Shown piece by piece: positions 37,395 to 50,269 of a stretch of DNA of 64,000 nucleotides. This DNA comes from Sclerodactyla briareus (lineage: Eukaryota; Echinodermata; Holothuroidea; Dendrochirotida; Sclerodactylidae), in assembly GCA_026419785.1 (NCBI GenBank), contig JAODTK010005634.1, positions 1-64,000 of the forward strand. Reading direction: 5' to 3'. The notes below the pieces were generated by a model. The model saw only the letters and a program-made list of their open reading frames with translations. It was not told the DNA's origin and ran no database searches. Positions within the stretch are counted from its first letter, which is position 1. Each line of letters starts with the position of its first letter. The position numbers and the translations under genes are program-made.

Positions 37395-38669
37395 TAGTGT
37401 TGGGCCGATTGTCGGTTACCACTATCGGTATCGGCCGATATTGGCGTTCGGCCTGAGAGGTATCGGGAAAATTTGTGGAAATTTGCCGATAATGAACCAA
37501 CCGATATCCACCCTGGCGTGGTTCATGCAGAACCTTTCGAGTCTTCGCCTTGTTTTTTTTTTATTTATCCCAGAGAATAACTGCTTTGTAGTTTTAATGT
37601 AGAGATACATAACATTCTAAAGCCAAGTCGACCCATGCCACTCGCGCTGTCTTGTCAAACAGGCGTAGATTACTCGCCTTACATCAGCTACGTTGATTCC
37701 ACCGTGGTCTCACATCGCCCACAACAAAGACATGTGCAGCGGCGAATGTATACATCGACACAGCTTCGCCACCGGCAACTCTGTGACAAACCTGCCAATT
37801 AATCGCTGCTAAAAGGCAACTACGTTAGCCTAGCATCCCACGTGGTCTTCGCAGTTGGCACACAAATGACCGGTTGAGGGCCTTCAACGATCACCATAAT
37901 GTACAGTCTGCACACAATGCACGCATAGCGCGGGCTGACTTACTCAGCACGCTCGTCCGAGGGGGTAGTATCGTATCATTGTCGTGGACTGGGGGTTCTC
38001 ACTGTCCATCGCGTATGGATGTGCATGTTTGAGAGAGGATATAATTTGTAACGTTCTGGATTGACAATTCGCAATAGAAACTGGGGGACTGTATTGATTT
38101 TAATATGAGTGAACAGGGTCGTCGGGGAGGGGTAGTAGGGATATTATAGCACTGGGTGGGTTGGGCTAAAATATGTAACTGCCTAAAAATAAGTGGCCGG
38201 TTAGCGCTGATGACATACAGGGATACACGTAACGTCATTGTCCAACAATCCGGGTAATTCTTCGTTCAGCATGCATCAACAAAGTGTGTGTACACTGCCT
38301 CTGCTCTCATACCACCCGTTCGATAGTACTACTGCTGCTTACGCGAAGGGTTAATAAGTGGCAATTATGTCCCAGCTTGGTAGGGACACCAATATGATGA
38401 ATTTTTGTGCAACTTGTCAAAACATGAATTTATTTGGGAATTTATGGTGCCTTTGTGACTCACGGACTTGTAACTCATTATAGCCTAATGAATCGAGAAC
38501 ATAGTATTATAGTACACTAGCAGTGTTTAGGCGACCAAGGAGAACGAATCCTTCATTACACGCAACTGCTGTGTTAAAAAAATATCGGTAATCGGTATCG
38601 GCCCGATACTGATCAAAATTTTTATCGGATATCGGTGAAAACCATACTGGCGTTATCGGCTCAACACTA
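37395..38669. mobile_element. Non-autonomous hAT element, 1275 bp
   Basis: Terminal inverted repeats TAGTGTTGGGCCGAT (left) and ATCGGCTCAACACTA (right) match at all but one position. Both are followed inward by ATCGGTATCGGCC-type subterminal repeats. Flanking 8-bp target duplications are ATTGATAC (37387-37394) and ATTTATAC (38670-38677), one mismatch. TIR form and 8-bp duplication are hAT hallmarks. There is no transposase frame; the interior is CG-rich and unassigned. It lies in the kinase intron, 21 bp from a donor site. Confidence 0.9.
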
Positions 38670-38677
38670 ATTTATAC

Positions 38678-41273
38678 TGACAGAATTCAATGCTCATGCC
38701 CTAATGAAAGCTCACCTGCATTTTAGACAACGCTGCTGCCATTTTGTGTCCTGACAAAAGCACATGGAAAATCTACTTCACAACAGGGCCTAGCCAGAGG
38801 GGCGTCTCACTTCACACACCGTCAGTGAGCAGGCCATGCACTGCGGGATGCCGCGTGGGCATAATATGACCTGCCAATTTTGCTTTCTTGTGACTCCACC
38901 GAAACTGGCGTCTTTCGGGCTTGAGCCCGCTCCGCACTGGTGCCCCCGCCCGCTATTTTGCGAGTGCATCTGTGCTATAGTGATTTCATCATCACAGTGG
39001 ACACCCCCTGTTTTCGAATTCCTGGCTAAGGCCCTGCTTCACAAGCACCACCTCCCAATTTATGTCAAGACTGGAATATTCTTTCAGTTCGAGTTGGCCA
39101 CCCCAGTTGTCTTTCTCATTTTGCCAGCCACTCTAGTCTAAATCAAAGGATTGTGTTGAGATTTTAGTCCTCTTTGCTACAGACAACCAAAAAAATGGAT
39201 CCCTGATCCCATTAAATGGAGTATTTTTCCATGTTTGTTTGGATGCAGATCTGTGCTGATCTATTTTGTTGAAACGTTGCACCTGGATCATATGTGTATC
39301 ATATTATATCGTACAAGTGCTAGTTCTGTTATAAATCAATGTTTTTAATTAAGGCGTACGCATTCATACATGCCGATGCATTCGCACCATATACTTCTAC
39401 TAGAATGATATATATTAGCTGTTCATTCAGTGTCTCTTGGCAGTGTGATCATGGCATAGGCTATGGGGTAAGGGTCCACCCCCATTTCTGCCGCCAGTCT
39501 CCTCATATATATACAAAAAGATCAGAAATTTGCACCACCTTGATCCTCTGTGCTGCCCTCAGCTGAAAACATCCTGCGGCATTAGTCAGTGCAAATATTC
39601 AGACCAACTCTTGCTTCAGGGTCCTCCAACTATCTGTGTGGATCCTACTTCACTCAAGTATTTTTGTCATTTCTCACATAAGCTTATCCCAGCCTAGCTA
39701 TTACAATTCTAACTGACAGTTGAAATCCTGATCAATATGTCCACCAAATCTGCTAGATCCAGAGCGAGTCTCCTCATTTATCTCCACCGTCCATCATTTC
39801 AGCCGTACAACAACCCATTAGAATCTGATTGCCTCTCGGGAATCTCTTCTTTCCTAATTCAACTTTGGAATACTAATACATGTATAAGGATGGTAATCCC
39901 CATCCGTCATAAAAGAGCAGGACATACGCATACTATTAGAATCATTGAAAGACATAATAGCACGCCATTACCTGCCTCGACTTTCCGATTTCTGCTCAGA
40001 TCGATAGATGATCTCGTCATTGCAAGGGTTCTCAAGACATTTGTGTTTCCTCTTGAAAAAATGTTTACGATGGTTAACTCTCAATGCTATTAGGGCTTCT
40101 AAAATGATGGTCATTATGGGGTCTAGAACTTGCAATTTGTTATTTATAGCGGCCATTTTTTTATAATTATATACATTCTGTCTTGGTGGCTGTTTTTTTT
40201 TGTCTGAGTGCAAAAGCATTCACTGTCAATTTCTTCTGAGTTCATCGTCACTGGGACAGAGCGGCGTACTGTATACTATGGAGACCTACTATGCAGACCT
40301 TGGATACTATGGAAACCTGACCTATGCAGACCTATTCCCGTTGTGCTATGGAAACCTGACCTATGCAGACCTTGTGTTAGCAAGAAATGTTCTACGATTC
40401 ATTCCAACGTATTTTCCCTTCTCCCACTCCCGCCCCCCCCCCCACCCCAGAGAAAAATTACTGTGTGCAAATGTCTATACTAGGAACGGATTAGTCCCCA
40501 TCCAGTCATCTTTCACCAGTAAACACTGCTTTACAAGTCAGCCCATCAACTTGAGTACTGTAAACCAGGTGTATTTGTGGCTGTGCACTCCATGCTAGCC
40601 TCACACATTCTGGTTGGGCCTGTACATGTTCTCTGCAGCCCAATTTTTTTTGTCTGGGTGGTGTGACTGGATTTGGCCTGAATTAAAGTTTGTCGTCTGG
40701 GGGAAGGGGTGTGAGGGAAAGGGATGTTCTCCTCCCATTAGGAAAACGTTTGCTTCTGTGAGATGGGAAGGATGCAGACAGGCCTACTGTACATTTGGTG
40801 CTAAATTTGATGTTCAAATATCCCCAGATATCTCTAGTTCAGTGTGTTTTATTTGGTTTCCTTGTCTCCTTTTGTCCGAGTGGTCAAGCATTTTGTCCGG
40901 TGGTAAAACATTGTGTTGCATATTTTTGTCATCCTGTTGGCCCACCCTGACAAATGGCTAGTGGAGAACACTGGCCTATAGGGACAATATTTTCAATTTA
41001 TGGGTCAATGCTTTGATCCCAACCAAGGTGCTAGACTTTGATGGCAGTTTAGTTACTACTTTTCAAGATGACTCCTTCTGACATTTTTCCATTCCTTCCC
41101 ATGTGTACTCCTTGCCTGATTTCTTTTTATTTTTAGAACTGTCTGGGTTCATTGCACAATTTTCCACATCTACTTTGCACTTACTCTCTTTGCAGGCTGT
41201 ATATCACCAATGATTGCTTTGTTTCAGTTTTGTGTTGACTACTGCTGATGTTCCTTGTCATCTTTCCCCACAG
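38678..41273. other. Intronic stretch
   Basis: No recognised exon. Contains the short minisatellite at 40268-40376 and a C run at 40434-40442. The open frame at 38836-39141 has no family match. Confidence 0.45.
40268..40376 (+). repeat. Minisatellite, ~30-45 bp unit, about three copies
   Basis: TACTATGGAAACCTGACCTA and TGCAGACCT repeat with slight changes. In one plus-strand frame the units read YYGNLTYADL and similar, but the array is short and isolated, so I regard it as non-coding. Confidence 0.75.
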
Positions 41274-41322
41274 CCCCAGAGGTGATCAACTATGAACCCC
41301 TCAGCCTGGCTACAGACATGTG
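41274..41322 (+). CDS. DAPK: DAPK-family kinase, APE exon
   Basis: A 49-bp exon between acceptor TTTCCCCACAG (ends 41273) and donor GTAAGG (41323). With the preceding G it reads APEVINYEPLSLATDMW, the last codon being split TG|G. This is the activation-segment end and helix F start: APE (Glu at 41279-41281) and the aspartate of ATDMW, which anchors the catalytic loop. DAPK proteins have APEIVNYEPLGLEADMW, and MLCK and DRAK have ATDMW as here. The exon has no frame disturbance. Confidence 0.94.
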
Positions 41323-42959
41323 GTAAGGTCCTTTGATGTTGAATTTTAAGAAGGGATTAACTTGAAAAAGAGTTGGGGGGGGGGATGCATTCAAGACTGC
41401 AGATAGACTCTTCAGAAGGTGATCCTTCCCTGTCAGTGTTGACACATTGTCTTGTGCACTCGTCAATTATTTATTTTACAGGTCATGTACATGATTCACA
41501 CCTCTCAGTAATCTGAATCAGTTCATACAAATCCTGAAAACTGGCCCACCACTCTGAGGCACTTTCAGCGTTTTAATGTTTTTTTCTTTTTAGATTGATG
41601 ACGTCACTTTCATATCAGTTGTTGGCAATTACTTTTTCCCTCTCAGCTTTCCCATCTGTGATGCTATACCTCTATATCTTTGACATTTAATAGGACCAGC
41701 ACAATATGCATGCACGAGGCCAGGTTTCCCCTCTGAATATAGATTTATAATTGATAGAGCAGTTTCGAGGTAGAATTGTTTGTTTTTATCACCTAGGAAA
41801 GTGATTTTAATACTGTCTGGTTTTCAGTGTTGACATTTCGGTTCAGTTGTCATCCTAATCTGCGGGAAATATCATTAATTTGTTATAGTAGTGGAGGTAC
41901 ATGTAAATTTGAATTAGCTTTCCAGTTAGCACATTCCAATTGGTATAATCTGTTTATATTCTTAAGCATATTGAGCATGGTGCCTCAAGTATATTTGTTA
42001 AGGGAATTTTGACCTTGCAGTGGGTCAGATAAGATGCACCCAGTAATGATGCAATTTCTATAAGACACTAGCCACCCGACCTACATCCCCCCCCCCCTCC
42101 AAAAAATATTCTGGAGATGAAACTAATGTATTCCATTTTACTTGTATTCCAAAATTCCAGGTGAAAACTGCGCCAGTGGGATAATGGGAGACATTGGGAT
42201 AATGGGAGATATTTTGTCCAAGCCCTCTACACATTTTAGTTTTGAGCATGCGGCCTTGTATAAACTTTCGTTGTTATTTCAGTGAGTAACTTTGTACGGA
42301 TGTAATCTTACTTCAAGTTGTAGTCAATATGGGATTTTGTGCCATCCCCATGCAAACCGAGAATGCCAAGGTCAAGCGTCTCTATTCTCAGCAATTTTGA
42401 ATTGCTCAGACTGCACTTAACATCTACCAGTGGCATATACTATATGCATGCAGTTTTCCAACCTACTTCACAATTCTCTTCGGTGGTATGCTTATAGTTC
42501 ACTCCTAATGTGCACCATTCCTACATGAGTGAAAATTCTATGGAAATTTTCGGGGCGAGAGACAGGGTTGTTGTTTTTCTGAAACATTACTGTGTAACAT
42601 TTGTCAAAATATTGTGCCCCCCCCCCCTCACGGAACCTGCCCTATTCATAGCTTTTGCCATTCTGTATACCATTTGCTACCTTTTATGAATCACTCCACA
42701 TTGACAGTGGTATACAGCCATCCTGGAGTCTGTCCTCCCAATAGAGCATTGAGGGTTTGAATCGCAAGCTCGTCACTGAGTTCGTCAGCGGACCATGTCA
42801 ATCTGCGATCGCCTAGAATGCGTTTTCTGCTTCGTATTCTACACCAGTTCAATTTAAACTTTCAATTCCTTGCCAGAGGCCTATTATGATATATGCGATC
42901 ACACTTGTTATTTATGTGTTTGTCTGTTATCGTGTCTCTTGTATTAGTTTTGACACTAT
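41323..42959. other. Intronic stretch
   Basis: C/G runs and AT-rich DNA. A B-box-like GGGTTTGAATCGC at 42753-42765 hints at a worn tRNA-derived SINE, but no A-box partner is convincing. Confidence 0.4.
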
Positions 42960-43330
42960 ACTGTTCATTGTACAGATATAGGGGGCCATACTTGGTATGT
43001 AGGTCGGCAATATTGAGTTCGTCAAATGGTCGCTCAGGTCAATTGAGGTCACGCTAGATTCCTTGTGAGCCAAGGGCCCCTCGAACATGAAGCTTTTTGC
43101 AAATGCACAAAATTTCCCCCCCACTGCTTGAGATCCCCCATCCCTGACTTGCTTTGAACCTTGCAGACAGTTGCAGATCAGTTGCTTGCACCCTTGTTGT
43201 GAACAGGTCAACTGAATAATGCAAGGGGTGGAGATGTCTGACACTTGGTATGTATCCTGGCCAATGGAATAAGATCCCAATTGTTTTGGGTCAGTTACCT
43301 GAGACAAACCATAGGACAAATGACCATCAA
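42960..43330 (+). repeat. Worn T300 units
   Basis: CATACTTGGTATGTAGGT, TCAGGTCAATTGAGGTCA, ACACTTGGTATGTAT and CAATTGTTTTGGGTCAG are the same phrases as in the 8935-10270 array, at matching order. Confidence 0.6.
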
Positions 43331-45439
43331 CAATGATTCGACAACCCCGAGCCATCCGTTATTGCGAATACAGGATTCTGATTGGCTGATCCCATTTACT
43401 GCGTCCGTTATTTTTGCAATAACAGTAAGCTGGTCAGAGTAACACAACAATCAAATACTTGCTCGATTTTCTGCGTTTAAACGCTTACTTTCAAACGCAA
43501 TGTAAGGTTGCGTGAGCCTTTGCAAGTTTATGTTTACATGCGCGGATCCGGCTTTTAGTATCGTCGCTTCTTTTGAGTGCGTACTGCCTTACCAAATACA
43601 AAACGGGCGAACCGACCGAGTTGGCGTCGTTGCGTTCGTGAATGTCATGTTCCCACACGCAGAACCCTGTATCGAACGTGTGTTTGTATTGCGTCTCCGT
43701 GGAATACACACTCGCACTACTATCTTTTTTTGGTACGCATCCAATTCACTTTGATCGAACTAACGCAATAATTACCCGAGCTAGCTTATTCACTGTTTAG
43801 ATACACTTTACAAAGAATCTAGATCTAGAGAGGAGATATCTCTAATGTTTGGGTAATTCTTACTTTGCGGGTTGTGGAATAGAATAAACTACAGCAGGTC
43901 GACTCTTACTGGCTCATAAACAGTCTCGACTCGAATTTAGCGAATAACAAACTCGGCTGCGCCTCGTCCGTTATTTATTTACCTGAAATCATTGTCTCAA
44001 CTGTTATTCGCAGTAAAAGTCTCCAGCAGTGCAGTTTATTCCTTAAATATTGCGAAGAACCAGGACAACCTTTTCATAACTCAGTTCCTTTGCAATAAGG
44101 AGGCCACTAATTGATAACTGACAAGCTTTGGTGTTCAGCTGGATTGTTCGTGTCAGCAATGATCTGTTTCTTTTGTCGAGCCCAAAGTGACTGATAGGAG
44201 GAAGGTCGTGTAGTTTTGACTTGACGTATCTAATCAGAGTGCTGTGTTGTCATTTACTTATCAGCCGCAGAGGGAATCTCCATAGTGATTTTTCTTAGGT
44301 TGGGTTGGAAACTGGTTTTGACGGAATTCCTCAATTCGGATATTTGTGCTCATAGTTTACTGTCGCGCAAACTGTAAGTTGGTAGTTTCTCCTGCAAATT
44401 CATTGATTATCAAATAAGTCGCTAATTTTCCATGGGCCTCAGTTGTGGGCGAAACTAGAAGTGAGATTGTGGTGTACTCCTAACTGGCTGAAAGGAATGA
44501 TCTCCAACTGAATTTGGCCGGAAAACTCAACAAGATCTGGCAGCCTGTGCTTCAGCCTTCCGTGCCTGCATATCTATTCTTACATCCTCTCTTGTAGAGA
44601 TTGATCCAACATTTGTCACGTTTTTGAACTCACAATGAATATGTTTGTCTGGAGTGGACTCGAACTCGTCTATTGTCCGTTGCCACACCATTTCCCAAAT
44701 TTGTTGAGTAGATTGTATTCAAACATGCAGCCCTTACCAGCCCTTGAATTAGCGCTGCTAATTCACCCAAACAACAACTTCCTTGTGATCAAGTTTCTCG
44801 CATTGACAGACAATCCTGCTGTCTTGCTGCTTTACCCAACGTCCTGTGGGGATTGACTAAATTGCTGTAGCAAGAAGTGTAATTAGGATTGTTTAACACT
44901 ACAGTGGTAAGACAGAGTCCCCTTACAGCCTGACTAATTGGTTTTGTTGAGTACTGCTGTGCTTCTGTGACAAATAAGTACATTGTTTCCTGGCCGCCGT
45001 CAGTTTCTCAGGCCCGATGATGAACCTAAACTATCATGTTTGTAATAAAATCGTAGTAGGAGTGAATACTGTTGAAGTGACCATCCTGTCAAAATGATTC
45101 TCAAGTCTTTTTTTCAAAAAATGATTATACACACACTTTGGAAGCCTGTATTCTAACTTTTTGTTATTCTCAAATGTCCTGTCTGATTGTAATTGAGTAG
45201 TCCTGTGAATTCATACCTGGAATATTTTGAGAGAGAAGCTACTCTGCTTTTTTAACGTGACCTTTTTTTACGTCACTTGTGTTACTTCTGACTCATTTCG
45301 GAGATATTGGTGTTTTTCTTGAGAGTTTTCCACTTTTAACCTACAAGTGATCATGTTATTATTAGACGATTATTTATCATTATATTATTAATAAAAAAAC
45401 CTTATTTTCAGCATGTGCTTCATTTTCCATCTGAGGGCC
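43331..45439. other. Intronic stretch, possible worn MITE
   Basis: A CG-richer patch at 43340-44000 is bracketed by CCGTTATTGCGAATA and by CGTCCGTTATTTATT with TGTTATTCGCAG. These could be ends of a MITE, but I could not match them as clean inverted repeats. The remainder has no recognised feature. Confidence 0.35.
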
Positions 45440-45464
45440 TCCTGTATTCCATGACAACTTCGAA

Positions 45465-45750
45465 TCTCTCTTGATACCACTAACTCTGTTGGTGCACTAC
45501 CTCAATATGGAAACCCTGGTTGATACCACTAAACGACCCTAACTCCTTGATTGATACCACTAAACTACCTACCAAACTCCGGAATACCACTAAACTAACC
45601 TAACTCCTGATGATACCCTAACTAACGACCAAACTCTGGTGAATACCACTACCTTGGGGTATACACTATCGCAGGTGATCCACTAACTTCCTGTGATGCC
45701 ACCTCAACATCACGCCTGTGATACACAAGCTCTGGTGATACCGATAACTT
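45465..45750 (+). repeat. Minisatellite, GATACCACTAA units
   Basis: About eight diverged units of roughly 30-35 bp with the theme TTGATACCACTAAACTACC and TAACTCCTG. Short indels separate the units. No coding sense. Confidence 0.85.
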
Positions 45751-46899
45751 TTTCCGGAGATCTCGACAATGAATGCTGAATTTTCTGAATGTTGTTATTT
45801 TGACTGCCGTGATTTGTGTTTATTGGGTGCTCACTTCTAGCCTACTGAATATTGACTGTAATCCACAACTTCCAGCAACTGACTCCGCTCAGCTGTTGCA
45901 CCAATTAATGATTAATTTTGGTTGAATCACTGCTGTACCGTGGGAGTACCTATCTGCCACACTTGGCGGACAAATTGTAGAATGGTATCAGTGACACTTT
46001 ACGACCAAACCTATTTGGGTTTAATTCCCGGCCACTGGACTATTTTTCCTAGGTGCTACACTTGCAGTTCTATGGGCGAGTCTTGGTCCTTCCACTTCAT
46101 GGATACCGCTGGGATACAGTGGATTTTCTGGGGGTTACTGGATTTGTTACGGAATATTTGCAATAAGTCTCTCTGTCGCTGTGGAGTCAGTCACGTGAAC
46201 TTGAACCTCCGCTCCTCCAGGTCCCGAGGATGTGTTCGGGTCCTGGAGTTCCTGATATTCTTTCAGAAATGGGGAGTAATGGCTGCCTGGGAGGCAGGTT
46301 GGGATTGGTTACACCCTGGCCTCAATATCTCTGAGCACTAGTCGAGAAGAGAAAGAAGTGATCGCGGTGCTCATCCCCGTCAAATTCGGCCCCCCCAGGG
46401 GGTTTTTTTGTTTCCCCGATGCGCCTTATTTGGCTCCTGAACCCGTAGAAATCAAATCAAATATGTGTGATGAACTAATGTTCGGGGGGGGATTTTCAGA
46501 TGCACAGAATGTGTCATTGACGGGATGAATATTTTTTGGGAGTGCTTATGTCCCTACTCCTGAGTGCTGACTGTATCCTCCTATTTGATTGATTGATTGA
46601 AATGTATTTGGCAAGATATTCATCAACACAATACCGCATTTCGATAAATAACTGCCTGGATAAACCATTAAAGTATATATACTCATTTCCAATGTGGGTC
46701 CTATCAGTCTTTCAAATTCCTCCATAAAGGCAGGTACGTAACTGACATCAGGGGAGCTTCGCCCTTTCCTTCTTTTTTTTTGGGGGGGGCAGGGAAACAT
46801 TCGCCCTGTTATATTGACCATCTTGTGTGGGCCTATACTGTTATTGAATTCTCGAGAGCATGCTAATTTTAACAATCCATGAAAATGATTGCTGAAATG

Positions 46900-47570
46900 A
46901 ATTGATATTTGATTATTTTTCGGAGTTGATAACTGTTCCAATGTCCCGTGTGTATGCAGTATTAGTGTGATAAATGAGTTGACTGCTGTTGGTTTTTCCA
47001 AGTATTGTTTAATTTCCTGATGTTTTTGGTGAGTTTTTTTCATGCCCCCCACTAAAAAGTACGGCGATCCTGTTGCTATATAAGATCAGATTGATTGTGC
47101 AGGTTTTAATACTGTTGGATGTCCCATGTGTATGTAATAAGAATTACTGGTTGGAATATCCCATGTTATGTCATAACCAGTCTGTGAATGATGACAATTG
47201 ATGTTGGTTTTAACAGTTCGAATACCAATAATATGTCGCAACTGCTCGTACCAGTTTGTTTATTGGGTGAATATGACAACTGTTGTTGTGTGTCCCATGT
47301 GTATATTAAGAACAGTTATGACAATGTTTACACTGATGTGGGTTTTGACGCTACAGGTATCGTTTGTGTAACTTGATCGAACAAGATGTGCTGAAACTAT
47401 ACGCCTCATGTCTCACCAAAGTGATGGCAATTCTGTGACATCTTTTGAATCAGCTGCTGTACATGATTTGACAGTTTTGGATAAAGGTTAGAATAACACG
47501 GTTCTAATGTCCCATCAGTAAAAAAAGTATGATGAATGACAGTTGTACTGATGTTGGTTTTTTAAGCGGC
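46900..47570 (+). repeat. Degenerate tandem tract, TGTCCCATGTGTAT units
   Basis: Phrases GTCCCATGTGTAT, ACTGATGTTGGTTTT and GATGACAGTTG recur at about 47110, 47275 and 47500, and again in the worn tract at 48560-48870. The foldback element at 47590-48050 appears to have landed inside this tract. Confidence 0.6.
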
Positions 47571-47589
47571 TACCTCATTTATTCACCTA

Positions 47590-48050
47590 TCCCACATGGA
47601 CTATGCACCCACGCCAATCATTGGGGAGGGGGGGCGTGAATTTTTTCTGTGGCAATTACCAATGCAGGTTGGCCACCTCAATCGCCTTCTCTTTTTGCCA
47701 TGCTAGTTGTCCATGGTTGTTGAGTTTTTGGCTCTACCTTTTCGCCCAAAAATCATTCCTAGTAGCATTTTTCTGACTTTCTAATCACTCTTGAACTTTA
47801 AATTCGCTAGAATTTGTCAGCGTTTTCAAAACCTTTCGTTCAAGTATCCTTTGACTTTAGTGCAGTTTTTGAAAGGTTTTTTTTTCTCTCTCCACCGCGG
47901 TTCCCGGCTACGGGCTTTAGCCGAGCTTTAACCGATGTAGTGTTTGAGTGCAAAAAGAAAAGGGCAATGGGGGGCCCAACCCGCCTATTTTGTAATTGCA
48001 GAAGGCATTGCCTGGCATTGGGGTGGGTGCATGTCCAGGGGGGTTAGTTG
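47590..48050. mobile_element. Small inverted-repeat element, same arms as 8811/15450
   Basis: The left arm (47590-47706) reads ATGGACTATGCACCCACGCC, GCAATTACCAATGCAGG, TTGGCCACCTCAATCGCC, TTCTCTTTTTGCCA. The right arm (about 47945-48047) is its reverse complement with AACCCGCCTATTTTGTAATT and TGGGGTGGGTGCATG. The loop is about 230 bp. Arms match those at 8811-8919 and 15333-15450, so this is a short member of that family. No transposase. Confidence 0.65.
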
Positions 48051-48559
48051 TTGGGGGGATACGAAACTGTTTGTTTTAGTATGGTGTTTTTAAGACGAGA
48101 TGAACTGATGATATTCCTGATTACCTGCTTGCTTTATGTACCACCACGCGCGGAATTTCTGCAGTGCCGCCATCATATGTTTGTGATGTATCTGTATCAT
48201 CGTCTTGTCCAAATTGCCATCTCCTTCCAATATTGGAGGGAGCCAACCAAACCAACTGAGAGGAACACAACCGCTCCGGAGATTCAAATATGGTCACGTG
48301 TGAATGGTGGACTGTATTAGCTGTTACCCCACGTACATCCAAGATTGCTGTTCAGCCGTTTGACAATGCACACATGAATTTCTTCTCACATGACCACGCC
48401 TACATTTTGGTGATTTGGACGAGACGATTATTTCAGCCAGGTGGGTTGCATATTTTTTGTGTTTACAGATAAGAACAATCCCGCTTCAAGAAGCGCTAAA
48501 AAAATAATCGTCTTAACGCAAGACTAGTTCTGTTTTGATGAATTTGCTGTTACAGTGTT

Positions 48560-48870
48560 CCCACTTTCAATGAAAAGTTCTGGTAACAACTTGAATAGCT
48601 GTTATTAGATTTGAGATGATTTTGGGTGAATTATGTGAACTGACCCATGTGTATGGAAGTTAAGTTATAAGAGTGATGAGTGATATCAAACTGACGTTGA
48701 ATTCTGAAGATTATTATGACTGATGACGTGCATTGATTAGTCAATTTAGTTTCTACTATTATGTTTGAACATATCCTTGCAGTGGATGGTATAACCTCCT
48801 GTGTACATAGGATAAGAATAAGATATAAATAATAATGCGAAACTGATGTTGAGATTTGACATATGATTCA
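48560..48870 (+). repeat. Continuation of TGTCCCATGTGTAT tract
   Basis: GACCCATGTGTATGGAAGTTAAG, AACTGACGTTGAATTCTGA, then AACTGATGTTGAGATTTGAC show the same order of words as 46900-47570 at lower similarity. Confidence 0.45.
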
Positions 48871-49429
48871 CCTCACTGAATCTATTGTGGAGTGCTGTTG
48901 TCCTGTTACGTAACAAGGATGCCATCAAAATATGAAAGCATATAGCTATTGTACAGGATTCGGTGGTTGAAGGGAGAGATTCCCTATCATACATCGGTCC
49001 TATGTGTGTATGTGCCTTGCACGACATTGAACTGCACCTAGGTTGGTGGATGTGATCCTGCATGATGTGACTGAGTAAATACTTTTTGGGTGCCTGCATT
49101 ACTAATTAATGTACATTAGAATCAAACTATAGATTAGAGTAGACACACCAGATAGATACACAGGGGAGAGGCCAGGATGCAGTAATTGCTTGCAATAATT
49201 ATTGCTGTGAAGGTAAATATTGATTTTTAGTCTCCCTTGTCATTGATGCCTAATTACCCCTATTGGTCCTATTCAGAGGATAGAGTGTGCCTATGATATA
49301 CAATGGTTCCCCCGGGACCAGAAGAGGGGAAGGAGGGAGGGGGGGGGGTGATTATGGGGTTGATTATACTCATGATATTCCATGTCTATATGAAAAGGAG
49401 CCCCAAATAAAGGCAGGTGTACACTATCA

Positions 49430-50269
49430 ACATGTTGCACAACATGTTGCGTTCTAAGTTGCGAACACGTGTTGTCGACCAAAAGTTACCGACCATACCC
49501 TCCTGGAAATTAAGTTATAAAATAGTCGAATTTAAGCTTTTTGTGCTAAAGAGCTGCGTTTCTGGTTATTCTGCTATTCAAGCTGAAAAACTGACTTTAA
49601 TCCAGCTCCCACCAGGCTTTAAAACTGCTTAGCCATACTTGAATCATTCCATGCTTATTTCAAGCTATTTCATCTTAAATTCAGGCTTAACTGAGTAGAT
49701 TGAACTTGTTTCTCCAGGAATTTGGGCTGAACAGTGAAGGGATAGGAAATTTTGGGACTTGAATTTTACAAAGATCATCAGAACTTGGATATTTCTAATA
49801 AAACATACAACACACGTTGGTATGGGGATGTTGCCATAGACCAAATGTCAGGCTTATCAGGGAATTCAGGCTATTTCATACTTGGCATTATGGACATGTG
49901 ATGAATGGGGTCAACAGTCAGGAACAACTGGGATTGGTTACTTCAAGATAAATGTTTGGGGGGAGGTTCAAAATACCTGTGGCAGAGAACAAAGGGTCAG
50001 TTCACCAGTGATGAGTATGATTCCGTATAGGTCTCTGTGTAGTACACACAGACTGCTGCAGTACCTTATTTATCAGCATACAGTGTGGCACTTGATGCGA
50101 GCAGGCAATCTACAAGGAATTTTCACATTTGGAAATGCATGAGTGAGTAGATCTCTATATATACCTAATAAATTAATACAGAAATTGGATTGAATGGTAT
50201 GGAATTGAAAGTTAATGAAAGGTGTTTAAAGTTTTAGAAGCTCTCACATGCTCTGAAATTAGTAATGAA
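49430..50269. other. Repeat-like stretch left of the paired Helitron-like elements
   Basis: Starts with the foldable CAACATGTTGCACAACATGT. The segment 49560-49890 holds repeated TTCAAGCTG, CAGGCTTAA and GGAATTT words resembling those at 52600-53000. It may be one arm of a larger element split by the insertions at 50270-52300. Confidence 0.35.

Noticed and set aside
42700-42790. tRNA-like SINE head
   Set aside because: Only a B-box-like GGGTTTGAATCGC; the upstream A box is not convincing.
45922-46341. 139-codon plus frame, with a B-box-like GGGTTTAATTCCC
   Set aside because: No protein family resemblance, no A box at the right spacing and no splice signals; at most a worn SINE.
46546-47052. 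168-codon minus-strand frame
   Set aside because: Overlaps a degenerate tandem tract and shows no family motif or splice context.
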